Shown in pieces: positions 56,940-64,000 of a DNA stretch of 64,000 nucleotides (position 1 is its first letter; each line of letters opens with the position of its first letter). Under the pieces are notes generated by a model, which ran no database searches, was not told where the DNA came from, and worked only from the letters and a program-made list of their open reading frames with translations. The stretch is from positions 67,880 to 131,879 of the forward strand of contig QANY01008329.1 of the NCBI GenBank assembly GCA_003255025.1, given 5' to 3'. The stretch comes from Datisca glomerata. Lineage: Eukaryota; Streptophyta; Magnoliopsida; Cucurbitales; Datiscaceae. A program made the translations under genes and the position numbers.

Positions 56940-57310
56940 ATGTTAATATACGAATACGATCAATGTTTATAATAACTTCAAAAATCTGCTTACTTAAACC
57001 GTACACAATAATTATGAAAAATCTGTTTATGATCATTGTACAGAGTAACTTCAAAAATATGCTTATTTATAACTGTACACAATAATTCTGCAAAATCTGC
57101 TTATGATTATTGCACACAATAACTTGACAAATCTTCTTATTTATAACTGTACACAATAATTGTGCAACATCTATTTATCATCACAGTACACGATAACTTA
57201 TTTATAATTGAACACAATAATATACAAAATCAATTTATCATTCTTGCAACCAATAACTTACAAAAATCTATTTATCTTCACTATACACAATAATTGTATA
57301 GAAAATATGA
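56940..57310 (+). repeat. 37-bp tandem array
   Basis: About nine copies alternating between two forms of a 37-bp unit: acacaataatt + ctgcaaaatctgcttatg + attattgc, and acacaataac + ttgacaaatcttcttatt + tataactgt. AT-rich, non-coding. Confidence 0.8.
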
Positions 57311-57545
57311 CACAATAATGTATACAATATATCTATCCCTTTATTTTTTTTCTCTTCTCAATCTTTTACTTTAAAGTAGGACTCGTATTCAGTGGTTGTC
57401 GAGTCTTCGAGAGGGAATGAGTTCCTACTATAAAAATGCGCTCAGGTATCATATTATACATGTTGTTCGAAGGATGGTTGATGATCTTCAACAAAATATC
57501 ACACAAAAAATTGTGTGATTTATACTATTGTAGAAATATTTCCAA

Positions 57546-58115
57546 TATTCAACAAACTATCATACACCTCAATAAGTTATACAACGACCGCCACAAATAA
57601 GCAAATTCAGAACAATCAGAAAATTCTCAATTACAAAACTAAAAAAACCCTAACTCCAAACTAAAACAGAATAGAAAATGGAGCTCTAAGGTTTGAACAT
57701 TCAGCAAACTAACATACACCTCAATAAATTCAATAATGACAACCACAAATGAGTAAATCTACAACAATCAGAAAAATTCTAATTACATGACTAAAGTACC
57801 AAACTAAAACAAAACTATAAAAAGGAGCTCTAAGACTTGATATTCACCAAACTATCATGCACCTCAAAAAATTCAATACTGACAGCCACAAAAGAGAAAA
57901 TCCAAAACAATCAGAAAATTTCCAATTACATAACTAAAACGAACCCTAACTCCAAACTAAAAAAAAACAGAAAACTCTGAAGCTTGAATATTCACCAAAC
58001 TATCATTACACTATAACAAATAACAAGTATTGATAAGCATAAATGAGAAAATGCAGAACAATCAGGAAATTCCCAATTATAGAACTAAAAGAACCCCAAT
58101 CTATAACAAACAAAA
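57546..58115 (+). repeat. Four tandem copies of a ~148-bp unit
   Basis: Copies begin TATTCAACAAACTATCAT (57546), ACATTCAGCAAACTAACAT (57697), TATTCACCAAACTATCAT (57843) and TATTCACCAAACTATCAT (57990), spacing 146-151 bp. Each carries AACAATCAGAAAATT, CCCTAACTCCAAACTAAAA and a GGAGCTCTAAG-type end. Satellite-like unit length. Confidence 0.85.
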
Positions 58116-59400
58116 AATAAAGCTATTAAGTTTAACAAAATGTAAACAATATCTGACAAAATATCTGAGAATGATAGTTGCAAATAATTTCTACCCTCAT
58201 GTCATCCTTATATCTCATGACCCGTACACCACAATGACTCTTGCAAACGTAATAATAAGTGCATCATTAAAGGGTGAAGGAAGCCCAATAAAATTTATGA
58301 TCAGTGAACTTGCCCATTTGATTGGGTGACCACTTAGGGAGACCTTGAAATTTTGAATGAGTAGAAGGTTGTTGGTGGGGGCAACAAGCCTAATTTTGGC
58401 ACATTCTTTCGCACTATTTTAATTATAAAAAACAACATTAACGTTGCAACAATTTATATGAAAATATGTAACATTAAATTGATGATCTCATTAATTACTT
58501 ATAAGTATTCAAAGAAACCATTATGTGCATTCTTCACGTTCACATTTGTGTTAGTTATATGAAATATATGTTAGTATAATCAAATTTAGTCCTGTGATGT
58601 CTTCTTATCATGATTATCCCTAATACTAATTTATAACAGATTGAGTATCATATAGTAAGAATGCTAAGGTCCTATGTATCATTAAATTAATGTTCATAAT
58701 GTTATGTTTTGTATACTGATAACTCTATGAAAGTAGAGTTATTCCATCTATTATCAACTTGAATCTTTGCCTGCTTTGGGAATGTTAAGCATAATTAGGA
58801 CTATAATATGGTAGACTGAAGTTAGGATAGTTATATAGCTTAATTCTCGAATGCTAGTCTAGTTATTCAATTTTATGCAATTTAGAGTCTCTTTGGTGTA
58901 GGCCTGCAAGCTTGCTTGATCACTAAGAGCTATAGCATTTCATAGTTGTGCGCATTAATCGTAAGAAAGTGAGTTGTCTGGTGAATGAGTAAACTGGCAC
59001 TGAAATCATGAAGGATCTCCATGCAGCAGACTTTGTTGCTCCAGGTGGCGCATATTCCCAATCCCGTGGTCCCCAAGCTTTTTGGAGAGCATGCCACGTG
59101 CCCTTTGTGCTAAGAAGTTGCCCTAAATTCTAGCATGGTATAAAAAGTAAAGAATTCTATTTTGAGAAGGAGAGCTGGCGTAAGCTGACAAGTTTTGCAA
59201 GAAGCAACAAAAGAAAATCAGTATATAGAGAGGATGAGGAAGAAAGCAGAGAGAGGAAAAGAGAAAGAAGAAGACAACAAGGAGTTTGAGCATTTTGTTT
59301 ATTCTTTCTTGTTCTTTCCTTTTGTACTCTTTATCCGTATTATTTTTCTAAACCTTTTTGATGCATGATTCAATGGAAATACACAAATTGCTAAAAATTT
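58116..59400 (+). other. Non-coding lead-in, probably the Athila-like 5' LTR and leader
   Basis: No sustained frame. 59138-59152 has a TATA-like GGTATAAAAAG, followed by a purine-rich leader and a T/C-rich stretch at 59290-59360. It lies directly before gag of the Athila-like element, so most of it is probably 5' LTR. The second LTR is outside the window, so limits cannot be set. Confidence 0.35.
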
Positions 59401-59459
59401 GGTGAATGAGCTAGTTGAGGAGAGGAATGAAGTTAGAGCAAATAATGATAACAATAATG

Positions 59460-60590
59460 TTATTTTCCTGGCAGATGATGGGGAGAGAGCAATATGGGAC
59501 TATGTTATGCTTCAGCCATAAGCAATGAACCAAGGTATAGTAAGGCCTGAAATGCATGGTCCACAATAAGATGCTTCAAACAGTTAGGCAGTTTAATGGC
59601 TTACCTTCAGGAGACCTTCATCTTCACTTGAGAGTTTTCATAGAAGTTAGTGATGCATTTAAAATCCTAGGAGCTATAAAAGATGCTTTAAGGATGATAT
59701 TGTTCCCTTATTCATTAAGAAATAGAGCAAGACTTTGGCTGAATTCCCTACCACCTAACTCAGTGAGTAGTTGGAATGTTTGGCTGAAATTTTTTTATTG
59801 AAATACTTCCCACCTATAAAAAATGCCAAGCTTAGGAATTAAATCACTTCATTTCATCATATTGAGGATGAATCATTATATGTAGCAAGGGAGAGATTCA
59901 ATGATCTATTGAGAATATGTCTTCATCATGGTATACCCCATTGTATCCAATTGGAGACATTCTACAGTGGAATGAATTCAGCTACAAGATTGATGGTTGA
60001 TGCATCAGCCAATGCAGCTATTCTGTCTAAGTCATATAATGAAGCATATGAAATTCTAGAAAGGATTGCTAGCAACAACTATCAATGGCTTATAACTAGA
60101 GCAGTTTCAGCTACAACCACAAAAAGGGCAGTAGGAATTCATGAGCTAGATCTTATAACTACTCTGACAACTCAGATGTCATCCATGGAAACTATGATCA
60201 AAAGCATAAACATGAGGTTTCCAACAACCCCAACTCAAGGACAGCAAGTACCACCATTGCTTCAAGAAGTAAATCAAGTAATGACAGCATGATGTGTTTT
60301 GTGAAGGAGAGCACATATTTGATCATTGCCCTGGGAATCCAGCTTCTGTGAATTATGTGAGAATTTTAATAGAAATAACTAAAGTAATCAGAATTACAAC
60401 CCCTACTCTAACACCTATAATCCAGGGTGGAGGAATCATCCAAACTTTTCATGGAGCAACCATCATCAAAATGCAGGAACATCACAACAAAAGTAGAACT
60501 ATCCTCCTGGATTTATGTCTCAATATGCTCACTTTTAGAAACTTGTTTCTGAGCAACCCAACAATTTTGAAAGCCTTCTAAATTAATATA
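59460..60590 (+). pseudogene. Athila-like gag
   Basis: DDGERAIWDYVM near 59475, then LPSGDLHLHLRVFIEVSDAFKILGA and LWLNSLPPNSVSSWN (59600-59800), KYFPPIKNAKLRN and SFHHIEDESLYVARERFNDLL after a shift, and 59909-60292 with CIQLETFYSGMN, LMVDASANAAILSKSYNEAYEILERIASNNYQW and GIHELD. The zinc knuckle near 60294 reads VFCEGEHIFDHC; the usual first Cys is now Asp (GAT). CPGNPASVNYV follows as in the family. Confidence 0.9.
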
Positions 60591-61620
60591 TGGTGAAAAA
60601 TGATTCTGTGATACAAAATCAATCAACACTAATTTAGAGCCAAGCAGTTACATTGAGAAACTTGGAAAACTAAATGGGATAGCTAGCTAGTGTTTCTAAC
60701 TCAATACCCCAAGGATCTTGGCCAAGCAATATTGAAAATCCAAGAAGGGAAGGTAATGAACACTGCAAAGCCATTTAATTGAGGAGTGGAAGAGTTATAT
60801 CCCAGCTTGATAAGCCTGAAAGTATAGAAAATATAGAATCCAGTTCGAGTAAAAACACAACCGAGCCAGTTAACAAAGCACCCTAAGATTCAGTGCCAAA
60901 AGTTCAAAAAGAACTAGTGGTTGAAATTAAAAGGCCTGCACCACCATTCACTCAGAGACTGCAAAAGAAAAAGAGGGATGGACAGTTTAGCAAATTCTTG
61001 GACATGTTAAAATAACTTCATATCAACATACCTCTGGTAGAAGCCCAGCAGCACATGCCCAGCTATGTGAAGTTTATAAAGGATATACTCACTAAGAGGA
61101 GAAGATTGGGAGAATTTGAGACAATAGCATTAACTCAAGAGTGCAACATGATTCTACAGAACAAGATTCTCCCAAAACTGAAAGATCCAGGGAGTTTCAC
61201 GATACCATGTACTATTGGTAACATTGAATGTGGAAGAGCACTATGTGATTTGGGAGCAAGAATTAACCTTATGCCCTTATGTGTGTTTAAGAAATTGGGA
61301 ATATGAGAGGCTAGACCCACCACCACTATACTATAATTAGCTGACAGGTCCTATGTATATCCTGAAGGAAAGATTGAAGATGTGCTGGTTCAGGTAGACA
61401 AGTTCATCTTTCCTACAGATTTCATCATTTTAGATTATGAGGCAGATAAAGAAGGTTTTATTATATTGGGAAGACCATTCTTGGTAACGGGAAGACCATT
61501 CTTGGTAACAGGAAGAACCACTATAAATGTGCAAAAATGGGAGTTAACCATGAGAGTTGATGACCGGGAAATACATTTAATGTGTTCAATGCAATGAAAT
61601 ACCCAGACGAAAACTGGAAG
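60591..61620 (+). pseudogene. Athila-like protease region
   Basis: 61055-61306 reads FIKDILTKRRRLGEFETIALTQECN, LPKLKDPGSFTIPCTIG and the active-site loop ALCDLGARINLMPL (Asp codon near 61246), then a stop. 61382-61597 continues VLVQVDKFIFPTDFIILDYEAD and a GRPFLVTG segment that is duplicated by a 21-bp repeat (61469-61510). 60600-61050 is a decayed linker with PPFTQRLQKKK-type residues near 60950. Confidence 0.85.
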
Positions 61621-62215
61621 GATGTGCAGTAGTGTCAAAAATCAATGCTGCTGCAATGGACAGTTTAAGTAGACACTGCAATTCAAGCAAATTTCCAAAA
61701 TTAGAGATAACAGAGTTCAACATAGAGAACAATAGTGATGAGGAAGTAGAGATAACTTGGCTAAGTGTGGAGAAAAACAATTTAAGATGTGGAAGACAAA
61801 TTGAGTGTTTGTCGCTTTCAGAAATATCATTCAAGCCATCTATGCCTTCAGAGGAAGAACCACCATTGCTGGAACTAAAACCTCTACCTGCCCACTTGAA
61901 ATATGCCTACTTAGGAGAAAAAAGCACACTGCCAATAATCATTTCAGCCTCATTGAGCAATGAGCATGAAGAGTAATTGCTAGAAGTGTTGGGCATATAT
62001 GAGAATGCAAGAGGGTGGTGAATGGAAGACATCAAAGGAACCAATCCATCTCTATGCATGCATAAAATACTGCTAGAAGAAGGATGTAAAAACTCCATTG
62101 AGCAATAGAGAACATTGAATCCCATCATGAAAGAGGTAGTAAAAAAGGAGATTATTAAGTGGCTTGATGCTGGAATCATTTACCCAATCTTAGACAGTTG
62201 TTGGGTCACTCCGGT
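61621..62215 (+). pseudogene. Athila-like spacer between protease and RT
   Basis: 61632-61976 is open (SKINAAAMDSLS...PSEEEPPLLELKPLPAHLKYAYLG), the conserved lead-in LELKPLPSHLKYAYLG of Athila-like pol. It is followed by a stop and further RT lead-in (MKEVVKKEIIKWLDAGIIYPI near 62130). Confidence 0.8.
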
Positions 62216-62810
62216 GCAATGTGACCTAAGAAAGGAGGAGTGACACTAGTTACCAATGAATAGAATGAATTGATTTCCACTCAAACTTTCACTGGCTGGA
62301 GGGTATGTATGGACTACTGGAAGATAAACAAAGCAACCGGGAAGGATCATTTTCCTCTGCTCTTATTAGATCAGATGCTGGATAGATTGGTAGGAAAATA
62401 ATTTTATTATTTTCTGGATGGTTATTCAGGTTACAACCAGATTGCCATAGCTCGTGAAGATCACGAGAAGACCACATTCATGTTCCCTTATGGCACATTT
62501 ACTTTTAAAAGGATACCTTTTGGTCTATGCAATGCTCCAGCCACATTTCAAAGATGCATGATGGCCATTTTCATAGACATGGTGGAGTACACATTAGAGG
62601 TATTTATGGATGATTTTTCTGTGTTTGGTGAGTCGTATGTTGCATGCTTATCTAACATAGAAAAGGTTTTGGAAAGATGTCAAGAAGCTACATTGTCCTC
62701 AATTGGAAAAAATGTCACTTTATGGTTCAAAAAGGGATTGTGTTAGGGCATAAAGTCTCTTTTATGGGGATAGAGGTTAACAAATAAAATTTTGATTGCC
62801 TGAATGCATT
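62216..62810 (+). pseudogene. Athila-like reverse transcriptase
   Basis: WRVCMDYWKINKATGKDHFPL near 62300, FLDGYSGYNQIAIA near 62415 (first Asp), then 62480-62746: FPYGTFTFKRIPFGLCNAPATFQRCMM and the catalytic box VFMDDFSVFG (FMDD at 62603-62614). The thumb/connection region that follows is missing: near 62783 reading passes from GIEVNK straight to a LNAF.TLKKALISAP segment that normally lies about 50 residues further on. Stops present before and after. Confidence 0.92.
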
Positions 62811-63390
62811 CTTGACACTGAAAAAGGCTTTAATCTCTGCACCTATGATTGTAGCTCCTAATTGGGAGCTACCATTTGAGCTAATATGTGATGCAAATGA
62901 TTTTGCAGTGGGAGCAGTGTTAGGACATAGAAGAGGTAAAAATTTTCATTCAATTTACTATGCTAGCAGAACTCTTACTGATGCACAATTAAATTACACT
63001 ACCACTGAAAAAGAGTTTCTTGCTGTAGTTTTTGCCTTTGATAAATTCAGGTCTTACCTCATTGATACGAAGGTCACATTATTCATGGATCACTCAGCAA
63101 TCAAATATTTAATTGGAAAAAGGATGCTAAGCCACGATTGATCAAATGGATCTTGCTCATTCAAGAATTTGATCTAGAGATGAAAGATAGAAAAGGAACT
63201 GAAAACCAGGTTGCTGATCATTTATCCAGGTTGGAGATAAATGATCAGTCTTATGCTAATATTGCTATAAGAGAGACTTTCCTTAATAAGCAACTCCTTG
63301 CAGTATCAACGATGAATGCCCCATGGTTTGCTCACATAGTAAATTTCTTGGCTACTGGTATGATGCCCCCAGATTTCAATGCTTAGGAGA
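62811..63390 (+). pseudogene. Athila-like RNase H
   Basis: 62812-63141 encodes TLKKALISAPMIVAPNWELPFELICDANDFAVGAVLGHRRG, YYASRTLTDAQLNYTTTEKEFLAVVFAFDKF and [13 protein letters not shown], with Asp, Glu and Asp of the family in place. After a one-base shift at about 63140 it continues [19 protein letters not shown] and [11 protein letters not shown] to a stop at 63386. Confidence 0.92.
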
Positions 63391-63987
63391 AAAAGAGATT
63401 TCTTCAACAAGTAAAAATTTACTTTTTAGATGAACCATTTCTGTATAATCAAGTACCAGATTATTGTTTTGGAGGTGTGTACCAGAAGAAGAAGTACAGG
63501 AAATTCTAAATCAATATCATTCTTCTCCATATAGTGGACACTTTGGAGGGTTGATAACTGCTACCAAAGTGTCGCAGTCTAGATATTATTGGCCTACCTT
63601 GTTTAGAGATGCCCATGAGAAGGTAAAGGCATGTGATAAGTGTCAAAGAGTTGGAAACATTTCAAAAAGGAATGAAATGTCCTTAATTAACATCTTGGAA
63701 GTGGAGCTTTTTTTATCTATGGGGGATAGGTTTCATGGGACATTTTCCCCTTCAATTGGGAACCTTTACATCTTGGTGGTAGTGGATTATGTTTCCAAAT
63801 GGGTGGAAGCTATAACATTAATGACCAATGATGCTAAGGCAGTGGTGAAGTTCCTCTAGAAGAACATATTTACAAGATTTGGGACCCCTAGAGCTATAAT
63901 CAGTGATGAGGTAACACAACTTTGCAGCAAAATATTTGATGGATTACTGGTAAAGTATGTAGTTAAGCATAGAATTTCTACAGCAAA
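63391..63987 (+). pseudogene. Athila-like integrase, truncated by the window end
   Basis: 63464-63859 reads CVPEEEVQEILNQYHSSPYSGHFGGLITATKVSQSRYYWPTLF and CDKCQRVGNISKRNEM (HHCC finger). The core opening is shifted by one base in a T-run near 63706; in the other frame it reads LWGIGFMGHF, where the family has WGIDFMGPF, so the first catalytic Asp is Gly. NLYILVVVDYVSKWVEA follows, then a stop at 63857 and FGTPRAIISDE (Asp 2). Confidence 0.9.
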
Positions 63988-64000
63988 CCCCCCCCCCCCC
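63988..64000. other. 13-base poly-C at the window edge
   Basis: The integrase reading breaks into C13 exactly at the end. Homopolymer C of this length is out of character with the AT-rich surroundings and probably marks a gap edge or base-calling artefact. Confidence 0.5.

Larger units (their letters stand above)
59401..64000 (+). mobile_element. Athila-like Ty3/gypsy element, 5' part
   Basis: Gag, protease, RT, RNase H and integrase follow in order on the plus strand, with sequence features of the Athila lineage (gag with DASANAAILSKSYNEAYEILERIA, RT box FMDDFSVFG). The element runs off the window inside integrase. All frames are broken; spacing between domains shows at least one internal deletion. 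Confidence 0.88.

Overview
The window looks like gene-poor, AT-rich nuclear DNA of a dicot plant, almost certainly pericentromeric or otherwise repeat-rich. I see no intact host gene, no rRNA or tRNA gene and no bacterial-type operon. Nearly everything recognisable is a transposable element or its wreckage: Ty1/copia, Ty3/gypsy (Tat-like and Athila-like), LINE, hAT, and FAR1/MULE-type DNA transposon remains. All coding regions are broken by stops, frameshifts or deletions. The names copia-F1, -S, -1, -2 and -3 and elements A and B are labels used only in this answer.

Layout. 1-2.9 kb: 3' half of a dead copia pol (copia-F1). 2.9-9.55 kb: copia-S, whose short LTRs (2935.. and 9327..) are still visible; its 5' LTR is split by a 3.7-kb non-coding element with terminal inverted repeats (element A, 3131-6871) packed with short tandem arrays. 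9.55-14.8 kb: AT-rich DNA with an unrecognised exon-like piece (9652-9997) and a 2-kb repeat (11617-13605) that has an inverted partner at 46787-48397. 14794-20890: copia-1, minus strand, with complete LTRs, PBS, PPT and a perfect 5-bp target-site duplication. 20.9-26 kb: tandem duplication, element B (a relative of A), then featureless AT-rich DNA. 26078-34825: Tat-like Ty3/gypsy element, minus strand, with two LTRs, gag, PR, RT, RNase H, a second RNase H, integrase, a 3' untranslated region with 58-bp repeats and an antisense ORF remnant. Its RT is interrupted by an 0.8-kb hAT-like insertion with an 8-bp target duplication. 34.9-42.7 kb: copia-2, minus strand. 42.7-44.5 kb: copia-3 fragment, plus strand. 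44.5-46.7 kb: LINE fragment, minus strand.

48.4-51 kb is AT-rich with one possible SINE. 51.1-56.9 kb is the most unusual part: a degenerate plant-mobile-domain (PMD) ORF with an acidic tail, then on the opposite strand an N-terminal exon of the second-largest subunit of RNA polymerase IV/V (NRPD2/NRPE2), then a GC-rich palindromic repeat block, then a FAR1/FHY3-type MULE transposase pseudogene with its DNA-binding, DDE, SWIM and zinc-knuckle parts still traceable. 37-bp and ~148-bp tandem arrays follow. 59.4-64 kb is the 5' part of an Athila-like Ty3/gypsy element that runs off the window, ending in a 13-base poly-C that looks like a gap edge or sequencing artefact.

No working pathway or operon is present. 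The genes relate through nesting: A sits inside copia-S, the hAT element inside the Tat element, copia-3 is joined to copia-2, and a host silencing-gene exon lies between two transposon genes. The best candidates for something undescribed are the alternating-orientation 21-bp arrays shared by A and B, and the Pol IV/V exon inside the PMD/FAR1 region.
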